Source of the DNA: Tetraselmis striata
Lineage: Eukaryota; Chlorophyta; Chlorodendrophyceae; Chlorodendrales; Chlorodendraceae
DNA: 64,000 bases
Assembly (NCBI GenBank): GCA_006384855.1
Contig: VCJN01002376.1
Location: 1 to 64,000 of the forward strand
Reading direction: 5' to 3'
Shown: piece by piece, positions 29,052-41,700 of the stretch
How the letters are laid out: the number at the start of each line of letters is the position of its first letter
Position numbering within the stretch: the first letter of the stretch is position 1
Made by a program: the position numbers and the translations under genes
Notes under the pieces: generated by a model
Told to the model about the DNA's origin: nothing
The model's input: only the letters and a program-made list of their open reading frames with translations
The model's database searches: none

Positions 29052-31093
29052 TCACAGGATGTTTTTGAAGTACTCGTACAGCAGCCAGACGATGGCCGAC
29101 TCAGGTGCGATCGACATCACCCTGGCGCCCGTGCCCGCGTAGAAGCCGCGCCAGCCCTCGGTGCGCAGCACCTGCCGCGCGACCTGCAGGCCGGTGAGCT
29201 GCGACCCGCGCGGGGCGGCCGCGAGCACCTGCCATTCATCGGGGCAGCCGGGTCAGTGCACGGTCGCATGTGCAGGGCGGCGCGCTGGGCGGGCGGCAGG
29301 GCCCCACCTGCAGTCGGGTCTTGACCACGTCGAAGGGCTGCGTCAACACGGCGCCCAGGGCTGCTGATCCGCATGCGCAGCTGGCCACCGCCCATGACGG
29401 CAGGGCCTCCACGCCCTTCACGCCTGGGAGCTCCTCCGCCATCCGCGCCCGGGACGCCTGCCGCACGGGGAGGGACGGGCGCATGGCTGAGCAGCGCACA
29501 CCAGGCGGGGGACCTGGGCAGACGGGTGGGTTGCATGGTAGGGAGGGGGGCGGCACCTCATAGGAAGCGATGTAGATGACACTGCAGCCAACATTGGCAA
29601 AGTTAGCATGATTTGCCTCCTGGCACCCTAAGGCATCAGCGACAACAGCAGCGTGTGGGCGAGGCATGCACAGGCAGGATCAGACGCAGCTCACTTCCAG
29701 GGAATCCACGCGAGGTTGGTCATCCAGTAGCCCTTCAGCAGCCCCGCTGGCCCGGCCTGCCGCAGCAGGGAGCCGATGGCCTGCGCGCTGTTTTTGTAGT
29801 TGTACACGCTGGACATCAGCACCTGCGCGCCGCCGGCATGCAGCCGAGGGTTTGAGCACTTCGGCAGCGTCACCCAGTGGCATTGGCTCCCAAGTTCAGC
29901 TGCTTGCCCCCTCTCGCCTTAGCATGAGCCATGCAGGAGGACAGGGCAGAGTTCCATCCGGGAGTGGGAAGCGAGCATGGCATGACATTTGACATGACAT
30001 GACATCACGTCACATGTCACATACATGACATGACATAAAATGGCATGACAGAACATGGCATGGCATGACATGACAGAACATGGCATGGCATGACAGAACA
30101 TGGCATGGCATGGCATGACATGACATGACATGACATGACATGACATGACAGGACAGGACATGACATGACATGACATGACATGACAAGATATGACATGACA
30201 TGACATGACATGACATGACATGACATGACATGACATGACATGACATGACATGACATGACATGACAAGATATGACATGACATGACATGACATGACATGACA
30301 TGACATGACATGACATGACATGACATGATGACATGACATGGCATGGCATGGCATGACAATTACGGGAGGGGGTGGGTGGGACTAAGCCCACCTGCGCCTG
30401 CATGCGCTCCTTTATGATGTCCACGGGGTTGTACACCGCACCAGCCACTATCTGCGCAATCGCTCCCACCATCATGTCGCCCGCAGTGCCCCACCCGGCG
30501 GGCACCACCGCTTTGCCGAGCTCGTACCCGCCAAAATAGGCGATGTTTCCCGGCACCGTACCCCACAAGATGACTCCAAAGCCGCGGTAAAATCCTGCCA
30601 GGCCCTCCCTCTTGCCAATCTGCCGGCATGTACGCATCATGCGCACCCTCAAGGCGGGCATTGACTCCGGCCATTATTGCCATCCAGCAAGCACTCCAGG
30701 TAGGCCGGGAGGGAGGAAAAGACAGTAATATGAAATTAATCATCAGATTGGTTCAAGGCTGGCTCTCGGCTGGGCCGCGGCGCGGACCTTGGCAGCCGCG
30801 TCGAGTGTGTTCCTGTACGAGGGGGCGGACTGGAGCGCGCCCTGCACCTGCATCTGCGCTGCGACAAAGTAGACCGCCCCAGGTTCCTCTCAGCAGTGGG
30901 TGGGTGCGCTCCGCGGTTATAGAGGCATGCGATGGGTGCGCCGCGCCCGCCGCCGCCGCTTTCACTGTGCCTCACCTTTCAGCGTGTCGGCGGGGTGGAT
31001 CACGCAGCGCGCAAGCATGCCTGACAGCGCCCCCGCTGCGAGGCCCGAACCTAGGGACGCCGCGCGCGGTGCCTCCTCTGCCGGCTCAGCCAT
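29052..31093 (-). CDS. mitochondrial carrier family (SLC25) transporter
   Basis: Seven exons: 31093-30976, 30858-30788, 30619-30392, 29822-29695, 29581-29557, 29457-29308, 29228-29052; 298 aa, the normal length for the family. The three signature repeats are intact: PADTLK (34-39), PVDIIK (128-133) and PFDVVK (231-236), each at the end of an odd-numbered helix and followed by a matrix helix with EG-x-x-GFY-x-G-type motifs (REGLAGFYRG, EGWRGFYAG). Such proteins exchange small metabolites or cofactors across the inner mitochondrial membrane through six helices. The substrate subfamily cannot be told; GYWMTNLAWIPWNVIYIASY in the fourth-helix region is its most distinctive part. Exon 5 is only 25 nt, yet joins in frame. 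A large pentamer repeat occupies intron 3. Confidence 0.9.
30000..30355. repeat. TGACA pentamer array, in an intron
   Basis: Near-perfect tandem TGACA, with GGCAT variants at both ends, inside the intron 29823-30391 of the carrier gene. Reading frames through it give Cys-His-Val-Met-Ser repeats on the minus strand and are not genes. Confidence 0.9.
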
Positions 31094-31386
31094 CGACGAA
31101 GGGTGATCTTGCCTTATGCGCTGCGAGATGGGCAAAAATTTTCCCGCCTCCAGAGCCCGACAGGGAGTGGTGTGCAGCTACCGTACCAAGCCGAGGTATG
31201 TGCCATATACCCAGGGAACTAGCTAGTGAGCTACTAGTCGCTACTACCGTAGCAGTGAACTCATACGCTGAGCTCGGGCGGGAACTACACGTCGGAGTCG
31301 CTACTCGCTACAGAAAAAACTACCTGTACCGCACGGCGGTGGTACGAAACAAACTACACGCGTACCAATACATGCACTGCCATAAT

Positions 31387-31461
31387 GTAAGGATAAGTCC
31401 CACACAAATCCCCATGTGGGTACCCAGTGCCTGGTGCGTTTTTCTCGCGCGGTATCCTTAC
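31387..31461 (-). mobile_element. 75-bp TIR mini-element (MITE-like)
   Basis: Ends GTAAGGATA...TATCCTTAC form perfect 9-bp terminal inverted repeats. The interior (CACACAAATCCCCATGTGGG, TACCCAGTGCCTGGTGCG) is the reverse complement of three units at 45455-46010. It has no coding capacity. The next bases (AGCATAAGGATTAC) repeat part of the end sequence. Confidence 0.6.
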
Positions 31462-31511
31462 AGCATAAGGATTACGTACACAGCTATAACACTACAGGTA
31501 CTGTTGGTGCC

Positions 31512-31670
31512 AATCGTTTTTCTTCCCGCCCAGTGACAGGATTGGCACCAGTGAAACCCTTGCAGCGTCTCGACGACGGCGGGCGTTTTGGAAGCGATCC
31601 TGTTACTTTATCCAGGCGACGCTGGTACCGGTATAGAATAGTGAAGAAACAAAGCATTCTGCAAGACTAA
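31512..31670 (-). mobile_element. short retroposon (SINE-like), copy E
   Basis: A diverged full-length copy: its body (GGCACCAGTGAAACCCTTGC, AGCGTCTCGACGACGG) and its far end (GCAAGACTAATTG) match copy A. A short direct repeat, TTGGTGC, at 31504-31510 and 31671-31677 may be its target duplication. On the minus strand it ends in a run of A interrupted by G. Confidence 0.65.
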
Positions 31671-32130
31671 TTGGTGCAAGTCTGTCCTGGACTCCCGTCC
31701 CGGCGCCGGCCTGGCGGGGCGGGGGGGGAAATTGCGGTACCCATATCTCCGAGATACCCCTGGCCCGTATGTTGGCATGCGCCGGGAAAGAATAAGGCGG
31801 GAAGGCGGGGCGGATTACATCTCGGCGTGAAGAACTTCGCATGCCGCGTGACTCCATGTGAACACACCACAGGGCTCACGTGAGGGACTGGCATAGTCCG
31901 GAACCGCAGCGGCGCGCTGCCCTAAGAAGACAGGACCAGTAAGGGCCCACGCGCGGTTCCTGCCGACTACGTGGTGGCCGCGCCGCGCTGAGTGGGAACT
32001 GGCTGGGCCGAGCGCTCTCAGCTCCACTGGCCGAAGAAGCCAGCTGGGCGGCACAGCCCCTGGGAGCAGACGCCGGCCAGCGCGTGCAAGGGGGAGGGGG
32101 GAGGGTTGCTGGAAACGGGGGCGGGGCGCC

Positions 32131-35100
32131 ATGGGGTGCGGGTCGTCGGTCCAGATAGGGTTCCAGACGCTGCCGCGCCTCGCGGCCGAGGCGTCCCAGC
32201 CGCTGCTCGAGCCCCGAGCGCACTCGATCCTGGTGCGCTCTAGAGCCGTCGGCGCCTCCTTCTCCTCCACCGCCAGCTCGGTGGCCTCCACCTCAAAGGC
32301 AAGGCACAACCCCGCACTCCCGTCCCTTGCCTGCGCTGCAGCTTCACCGCTGCACAGGCCGCCACGTTGGCCCTACCAGCAGCGGGGGTGTCTACCGCAC
32401 GTTGCAGCCGGATGTTTAATTCTGATTATTTTATTTCGTTTCATTTTTATTTTGAGCGGGATGTTCGCCCGCTCCGCATAACACTCTCCATGGTTGACGT
32501 TTGCTGCTGCATCGCACCCGGCCGCACCATTCAGGTTGACCAGCTGCCCACCAAGCCGGTGAGCGCCTGGCGGGAGTCCGACGTGCGCAGTTGGCTGGTG
32601 TCGCTGGGGCTGGGGGAGAAGGTGGAGAACCTTAAGGGCATCAACGGGAAGGTGAGCCGCCGCCCCCCCCCCCCCCCCCCCCCCCCTCGCCCCTCTTCAC
32701 CATTCACCAGCCCAACGCCCTCATTAAAATCAAAGTCCGCCGCCGCAGCCGCCACCCTGGCCCGGCACTCGCTCGTGCATGCATGTAGCTACATGCCAGT
32801 GCTGGCGTGTCGTGCGCTGAGTGCAAAGCGGGTGGCCGCCCCCAACAGGCCATCCTCACCATGACGGAGGCGGAGTTTGAGGCGCTGGAGGGGCTGAACT
32901 GGCCGGACAGGGCGCTGCTGCAGGGAGCCGTCGCGAGCCTGCGCGCAAGACAGGTGCGCGGGTGGCCGGGATTTTGGCTTGGCCGGCATATGCAGCCGCG
33001 GTGCTTTCGCACATGTGCTGACAGCGGTGCCGGGTGGCGGTGGCTGCGAGCGGAGCAGGCGGAGGAGCAGGGGGGGGCGGCCAAGACCCCGCTGGGCAAA
33101 CTGCTGCTGGCGGAGACCGACACGCTGGGCAGCAAGCTCATGTCCAAGACGTTCTTCGCGCGCCGCCGCAACTCGCAGCCGAGCGACCCGGCAGGCGCGG
33201 CGGCGGCGGCAGCAGCGGGCGGCGGCGAGGAGGAACCGGACCCAGCGGCGCAGACGGCAGCCGCGGCGGCCGCGCCCACACCCGCGCCCTCCATGCGCCT
33301 ATTGGACCCCGCGTCGTGCGCCTTCATTCTCCCCCAGCTTCCCCACCTGCCTGCTCCATTCCGGACACAATCGATCCCCCCAACCCAGCATTGCCTTGTG
33401 CTTTTGAAAATGAGAAGATGACCGGGTGTCATTACTGCTGGTCAGGGCAAGAGGGATTTTACATTAGTGAATGCTGATTATTATTCCTTGCCGGCATGCC
33501 AACGTTGCGGCGAACTGCCGCTGCGTACTCGCAGAAACGACAGCGCCTCGCCCGCAAGCTCGCCGCGCAGCGGCCGCGGCGTGCGCCAGCTGAGCATTCA
33601 GGTGCTCGACACCAGCATGGCCGACACCCGGCCGGGCCCGCTCAGCGGCCTGGGCGACCTGCACATCTCTGAGGTCTCCGACGAGGGCATCCAAATCAAC
33701 TCCTGGATGGGTGCGCTCCCCCCCCCCCCCCCCCCCCCCTCCCTGTCTCCCTCTCATCACCAACACACTTGCCGATTATCGATTTATTAATTGCGATCCA
33801 CCGTGTCGCTGCTCAGGGGACCAGCTCGTGGGCGACATGGGGGATGCGTGGGCGGAGAGCTCACCCGACATCCTGTGGGCGGAACCCGCCTCGACTGTCC
33901 TCCTGGGCCGGCGGCTCTCACCGGTACCCGAATCCCCCACCGTCTCCATGGTGAAGCCCCCGCCCTCCGTCCCCCCTAACCCCACCCCCCTCTCATGCCT
34001 GCACTCGCCATGCCTCTTGGGCCCCCGTACAATGTAGGGCTACAACGGCAGGGAGGGCCGCGCTCCATTGCCGTTGGCGGACTGACTTCGCAACCCTCCG
34101 TGCCCGCCCTGTTGCACAGTCCGGGTCCCTCGACAGCCCCGGCAGCGCGTCAGGCGTAGGCAGCATCCCCAGCTCCCCCTCGTTTGGCAGCCCCGGCTGC
34201 CGCAAGCCGCGCCGCGCCATTTGGGACCTCAATGACGGCAGCATGCTGCAGGAGCAGGTGGACCCACCCTCCCACCCACCCCCGGCCGCTCTCTTTCTCC
34301 AAACCCACATCCTTCCCTCTCGAGTGACGGTCATGGTTGCCGGTAAGAGGCCCGCCTCGCATGCTCTCAACCTCTGACGACCGGCTGACGCTGCTCGGCC
34401 AGGCTGACAAGGCGCTGAGCTCCATTCGGCGACTCACCGCCGCGGACAACGAGCTCATCATCATCTTTGCCAAGGCCACAGGGCAGAGGTGTAACCCCCC
34501 CCCTTCCCCCATTGTGCACTCCAACGTGTACCCCCTGCATCGCTACTGCGCCTCATGCGGTTGGCGCACAGGGGGGCTGAAGCTCGCCCGCACCTCACCC
34601 CGCCACTCCCGCTGCAGCTGCGATGTTGCGCGGGCCAACGTGCAGCAGCTGCTGCAGAACACGGACACGGCGCCCGGCGTGGCGGGCGACCTGCAGATCG
34701 CCGCGCTGCTGGACGACACCGCCAAGCTGCTGTTCAGCAAGGGCCACTTCTCCGACGCGGCCAACCAGTACCGGTGCGGAACGAACCCTGCTCGGAAGAG
34801 TCCGGTGCATTGCCGGTCGAATGGAGTGAAACACTTGGGTCAACTGTGAGGGCAGCTGCTTGCAGACATCTGATAGCTGCGGGACCCCACATGATTTAGT
34901 CAACAATCATTACTATAGTAGCCGTGCTCTCTTAGTCTGGATATATACGTGTATTAGAGTACATCATAATAATACAGCATGGAGCCCCCCACTCTATATA
35001 CATATCGATTTCGACCCCCCCCCCCCCACACACACACACACCCATTGAACAAGAGGAAAATAGCTGGTAAAACGGAGCAATAAGTCAGAATACAGCACGA

Positions 35101-35719
35101 ATAATCCGACGCAAAGGTGCAAAACAATTTATATAATATTTGTAATATTATATTGTGTTTGTAGTTTGACCCCGCGGACAGTAGGTAATTCTACGGTATA
35201 CTCCATTGCACTTTCGGGTTGTACCGGTGCGGGTCGCAAGTACTTCCTGACTTGCCTGTTTGGGACGTGTTGCGCAGGTCGGCGCTGGGCGTGCGGCTGC
35301 GTCACCAGGGGCGGCGCAACCGTGAGGTGGTCGGCACCATCCGCGGGCTGGCGGACTCGCTGCACCGGTGCGGCAAGCGCGAGGAGGCGGAGGAGCTGTA
35401 CCGCGAGGCGCAGCGCTCGCTCAAGCGCCTCGTGGGCAGCGACCACACCGAGGTCGGCGCGGTGGCGACCCGCCTGGGCGCGCTGCTGGCCAAGGCGACC
35501 AGGCCGGAGAAGCTGGCCGAGGCGGAGCAGCTTGTGCGCGGCGCGCTGGCCATCAGCCGCCGCCACAACGGCGCGTACCACCCCACTACAGTGGAGGGCC
35601 TGGTGGTGCTGGCGGACGTGCTGGCGGCCCAGCAACGGTAACCCCCCCCCCCCCCCCCCTCTCACACACACGCACAGACACACACACACACACATGCGCG
35701 CGCGCGCACACACACGCAC

Positions 35720-35761
<42 letters not shown>

Positions 35762-38700
35762 TCACAAGCAGGTCAGCTTCTTATGTGCAATGTTCGTATT
35801 ACGGCGTCGGCTACCCCCCCCCCCCACACACACACACACACAAACACGCGCTCGCTTAACTCCTTGCTTTAATTTTCACGATGCGCGACTGCGCAGTGTG
35901 CTTGTCACGCCAGCCTCCAGGATGCGCCCCCCTCCCTTCATCGCATGCCATTGTTACTTTGCAACAAGTTCGCGTCCCCTTCCCGCTCGCGCAGGTACGG
36001 CGACGCAGAGACTCTGTATCGGCAAGGCAACGCGCTGGTGCTGAGCTCCTACGGCCCAATGCACATCGCGAGGGCCACCGCGCTGGAGGGCCTCGCCAAG
36101 GTGCGCGCCCCGCTGCGACTCCGCCACCACCGCCGCCCCGCTACAGTACTGCGGGGCGCTCGCTAACAAGTCCACGCTCGGGCGCCCGGACCCGCGCAGA
36201 TCCTGTGCCGACGCGCCGGCGTGGAGCGCAACCCGGCCTCTTTTGCAGCGCAAGCTCACGTCAAGCCCGCGCCCCAACATGGCTCGGAGGTACGCCAAAC
36301 AACTGTGAAGACTCATTGCTGTGATATCAATGATGGTGGCGACATAGATTAATACAATTGCGGGCCAGGGATGCGCTTCGTCAGGGGGCCCTGCGACTGG
36401 GTTCATGAAATTATATTTAAGCATCCGCGCTACACAAGTATAATTTATGTATTAAATATATATTAAAAGCGTCCTCTGCTACACACGTATGATTTCGCGC
36501 AATCGTCACCCCCCACGTTCCCCCCCCCCCCCCCCCGAAGTTTCAAGGAGCATTCCGTACATTTCCCACGTCCCCCCGTACATATCTTTCACTATTCGAA
36601 ATACAAATACGCGACAGTCGTTTATTACGGTGCTCCAGTATTCCTGCCTGATGGTACAGCCGGTCTAGCGTATTGTTACGGCGAACCTGTATGGTACACA
36701 ATGCTCTATGTATGAAATCGTCAACATGGTGTTGTATATTTTGAGTAATAGCAATTGTGAATCCATAGAATGTTTCGATGAAATTTTCAAACCTTTGCTA
36801 CGTTCCGCGGCAAAAGGAGCTGCTCAACGAGGCGGCGGAAATCATGGAGGAGGCGCTGGAGGTCCGCAAGGAGCTGCAGGGCTCGGAGCACCCCGACACC
36901 GGGCTGTCCCTCTACGCGCTGGCCGGCCTGCTGCACGCGGTGCGCCGCCTGCCCGAGGCCTGCAGGTGCTTCGACGCGGCGCTGGAGGTGCTTCTGCCCA
37001 TCTACGGCATCTCGCACGAGCTCACCGGCTACTGTAAGATGGGCCTCGGCGACTGCTTCACCGACCTCCGGCAGTACGAGGACGCTGCGCTCAACTACCG
37101 CACCGCACTTTCCTGCTTCGAGGTGCACCGCCCCTACCCTCTTCTCCTCTCCCCACCCGCCGCCGCCGCTTCCGCGAGCGCGCGCGACGTCGTCGGCGCT
37201 ATCGTCCCCGAGTTTCGCTCTTTCGGCCCGCTCGAGAAACACTGCGCCCCTTGCCCAGGCTGGTCTCGCCTAGGCCATACCTGACATACTTACCATAGTA
37301 GAGCACTGTCGCGGCTCCGAGGCGGTTGTTTGCACAGGTACGAGTTAGATGTCGTGAAACCAACGATTCGTAGCGAGTGGCCGAACAGCTCGGCGCGGCC
37401 CAACTACGGTCCTGAAGCCACGGGCATCGGCCCGCTCGACACGCCCGCTCGGTACTGTCGTCCCGTACTCGTCGTACTTGAATCCTTTGGGGCCACCGCC
37501 CACTACTACCGTCCGCACTGCCCCTGTCCGTTTTGCTGCATATGCGATTCCGGAAACGCGAGCGCACGTCGTCGTCGTCGCCGTCTGTGTGTGGCGCTGA
37601 CGCGACATGGTTCTGTGTATGCCCGGGGCGCAGAGCCACCAAACGGGCCACGCGGAGGAGCTCAGCTCGCTGCTCTCGCGGCTGGCAATGGTCGCCGACT
37701 TTCAGGGCGAGCATGCCGAGGCTGAGAGCCTCATCCGGCGCAACCTGGCGTTCTGCAAGGAGGTGCGAACAGAAAACTTGCAGTTTCAAGTCTGAGTTAA
37801 AATAATTTTATTACTGTATGTCATTTTACGTCGTGTGATTCGGGGTGAGTGTTATTGCCCTTTTCGTCGAAAGATCTTTGCTGACGACAATGTACTGATT
37901 GTTTCTCTTCTTAGCATTCTCGGTGCTGACGACCCATTTGGTTCAATACATGGGGCGGTTGTTCAGGTTTTTAACATCGCTTGTTTTTAACATCGGTTTT
38001 TAACAATCTTATTTAGCATCTGTATTAAAAAAATGTTTTGAGAATTGTTAAGGGCGTTTCCACCTCCAGAATGCATAACACGATTGTCTCGTCTCCTTTT
38101 CCTCTGAGGTAAATGTGAGAACTCGTACTTCGGTAAGCAGAAAGCGTAGCGTCTCGCTGCATAATATTAAGTTGGGAACACCTGCGGTCGAAATGAGCAA
38201 TACGCAGACGCATTGCCATCTCCCGAGTGCGCAGCATTACGTCGCAAAAAATGTCTCGACGGTCATGACGGCGCCGTCGTATCCACGACTGACCCGAGTG
38301 TGGGTGGCCTCCGCGCACAGGCCTGGGGCGATAATCACCCAAACGTAGCAGCCTGCTGGTTCAGTTTGGCCACGGTGCTGCAGAACTGCGAGGAACACGT
38401 GCCGCTGACGGAGCGGCAGCGCCTCGCCGAGGCGGAGGCCGCGCTGCGGACGGCCATCCGCGTGTGGGAGGCCGCCGCGGGGACGGGCCTCAGCATGGCC
38501 ATGGCGCTCAACAACCTCGCCTCCCTGTTGGACCGCAGCGGGCGATACAAGGACGCCGAGCCGCTGCTGCGCCAGGTCTCCCCCCCCCCCCCCTCCCCCC
38601 CTTCCAGCGCGCGTCATCCCCTTCGTTTCCGGCACTGCTACAACTGTTTGCGCGGCCATTTGTCTCGGACGCCCCAACACCGGTTTCGTTTCATTTTGGG

Positions 38701-41700
38701 CGACAGGGCAGCACCCAGCTTTTGTAAATAACGTCGCCAGGTTCTCCCGGTCTGTGCCGACAGGTTCTCGTCGGCTCGTCTCGTTCGGTACATGTGTCGT
38801 CGTCTCCACTGATACCATTTGAACGAGTACAGTATTCGCCGACCCGAGAACTGGTGACCAATCGCTATGGAAAACTCCGACGCTAATTGCAATGGGGCGG
38901 GCGATGAAGTATGGTCGGACAAGGGGTGGGGTGGGGGGGGGGGGGGGGCAGCTACCACCAGGCCATTCGTAGAAACGGCCGACGTATCGGTTTCCTGTTG
39001 GAGCCTGGGCGACGTGTGCCTGTGCTCCGACAGAGCCTCGACATTGTGCGCAGCCTGGACGGTGACGTCGCCACCGCGCAGAGCAACCTAGCGCTGCTGC
39101 TGCAGAGCACCGGGCACTTCCACGAGGCGGAAATGCTGCACCTCAGCGCGCTGGAGGAGCGCGAGAAGCCGGGGAGCCACGCCTCGCAGGCCGAGATCGC
39201 CGACAGCCTCGCGAACCTGGCGGCGTTGTTGCGATGCGGTGAGCCCACGCCCGCCTTTGGTTGTTGTACACAGCAGCAGCGGGCTGCGGCACACGTCGGC
39301 GTCTAAATTTTGAAAATACCTGGGCCGATGATCGCTACATGTACGTGTGCTAGTAGCAACACAAATGTCTTCCCCAGATTCTGCGTACAAAATATACGTA
39401 CATGCATATAGATTGTTTGGCATGTGTTTGTATTTTACATTTTTTGTTACCCAGAAGTACATATCGCGGGCTCTGTGTTTAAATAAGCTTCAGAGCTGTG
39501 CCCTTCTCGTGACATAGAAACGTTTTGTAATCGGGATATCGACATTAGCTCGCTCGGAGATGAGCAGCCACATCCGTGTACTCGTACGGTATTCAAAAAT
39601 CAGTATTCGTACAATATTCGAAGATCAATCCCGCACGAACCCCGAGTTACAAGTATTATGATATAATACAATCAGGTCTTAGTCAGGGCGTGTCCTGTAC
39701 ATGATGCAAATGCTGTTTTTTTTTCTCAAGTACAGTTCTTAATGAAGGCCCAAATGCCTGGCCGCTGAGTCCGCCGCAAACCATTCTGCCTGACGCCTGC
39801 CACCAGTTGGCGACAAGCCGCACGAGGCGGAGGCGTACCTGCGGCGATGCATCAAGATCCGCCAGAAGGCACTTGGCGGGCAGCACCCTGAGACCGCGGA
39901 GGTGATGCGGGAGCTGGCTGCCCTCCTCGACCAGCAGCTGAACCAGACCGAGGTGCGCCTGCCCCCCCCCCCCCCCCCCCCCCCTCTCCTCCCCCGCGCC
40001 CTTTTCTCGCCTCCACCCCAACATCGCAACCCCGGATACTTACTCCCAGTTCAAGTACGCTCCAGCGACTCTAACATCACCTGCGGGTGATGACGCATTC
40101 ATGACACTGTGGATAGGAACCTGCCCGGCCTGCCAAGTGACAACTATAGACATCAAAACTATAGCGGCGAATTGTCTTTCCTCCCATCATCAAGTTTCTA
40201 CCAACACGCACAATTTCCAGAGGCTTCTGATACGGGTTGTGATAGGCACGTTGGCACCCGTGCGCTTCGTTATTCTCATGTCGCGTTTGCAACGTTCCAA
40301 TTCTCACATAATATCGCGCTTTTTTTCTTTTTTGGCCACATTGACGGGTGCCGACTTATCTTTACCCTCCGCCGCCCTACGAATTCATGCCAGCTGCTGC
40401 TGCTCTCTCGATTCGTGCCGTTTTCTCGGTTCGCCGCCTTTGCGGCACCGCCTCGGAAAGAGTATTGAATGATGCAGTCTGTTTGGGAGTTGTTCCGGCC
40501 GTGGTCGAGACAAGCATTGACGGATCGCACCTTTGTCTGGTACAATGGTTCCTCGGCGAAAAGTCGTCATCTGTCGACGTGTTGTGCCATGTCTCCAGGC
40601 TGGCAGTGGAAGCTGTGACACAATGCTGCCGCAAAGACTCGTCGACATTTCGAATTAGCTTATGCGGCACCTGCGACGTAGCGAGGGCGACTTTAGCAGT
40701 GCAAGCGACGCAAAGTCGACTCGCATGTTGCGGGGGGAGCACTCTCACGGGACGGCACGTGGTTATTGCGTGCGCCCTGCTGTGTGTGCAGGAGGCGGAG
40801 CTGCTGTACAACTCGGCCGCAACCACCCTGGCGCGCGCCCTCGGCACGGAGCACCCGGCGTACGTGCGCGTGCAGCAGCTGCTCGGCGAGCTCTACGCGC
40901 GCACGGGGCGGCTGCCGGAGGCGGAGGCCTGCCTGCGCACGGGGCTGCTCGCGGCGGAGGGCGTCCTGCGGCCGTCGGAGGAGCTGCCAGTGGCCTCGCT
41001 GCTGCTCAATCTCGCGGGTGTGCTGGCGCAGCGGGAGCAGTACGCCGAGGCGGAGCTCCTGCTCCTCCGAGCCCTCCACGTGCGCAAGCAGCAGGTGTCC
41101 CAGCTGCCAGGTCCGCCCCCCTTGCCCATTCTAATTACATCCTAATGTAAATGCTATAGCACTAATACTAATGCAGAGAGTGCATATCACCCTCTGATTA
41201 GTATATATACTCTTACATACTAATAGATTAGTATATACTACATATACTTTAGAATATGTTATTATAACACATTAGAATATGCTATTATATAATAATAGAC
41301 ACAAACTATATTTACTCTATTGTTGTATACCATATATTTCTTAGTATATATAATATATTCTTCAGACTACATATATTGGTAAACACTCTATTTATCTTCG
41401 ATGGGCTACGCCGCAGGCATGCATGCATCCCTTGAAAATCACCCCCTTACAGGGTTGTTGCCCGTACCAATTGAACGGGTTCGCGGGTCCAGGCTCAATG
41501 AACTGTTTTGCATCATCAAGCCAAGGATCCCGTGGTGTTTTCACAGTTTATGGGGATATTAAAAGTAACTTCGACCAGCATGGTTTCCCATTTTTCGTGT
41601 CGGGACAAAAAAGAGTTACACGTAACGTGGTTTCGTCGACAGATAATACTTAGCATCCACGTGTTATTATAAGATACATCGACCTTTGCTTGCCGACGTT

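Larger units (their letters stand above)
31094..32130. other. divergent intergenic region with two small repeats
   Basis: Separates the start codons of the carrier (-) and the SAM-TPR gene (+), so it probably holds both promoters. It contains the TIR element at 31387-31461 and a short retroposon at 31512-31670. No TATA box or other motif could be assigned reliably. Confidence 0.5.

Noticed and set aside
30000-30355. CRISPR-like array
   Set aside because: A pentamer tandem repeat without spacers.
29919-30661. Cys-His-Val-Met-Ser repeat protein
   Set aside because: Caused by the TGACA array; only 30619-30392 is a carrier exon.
35661-35842. CA-rich tracts as telomere-like or Z-DNA functional sites
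   Set aside because: Simple CA microsatellites in one intron; nothing else supports a function.
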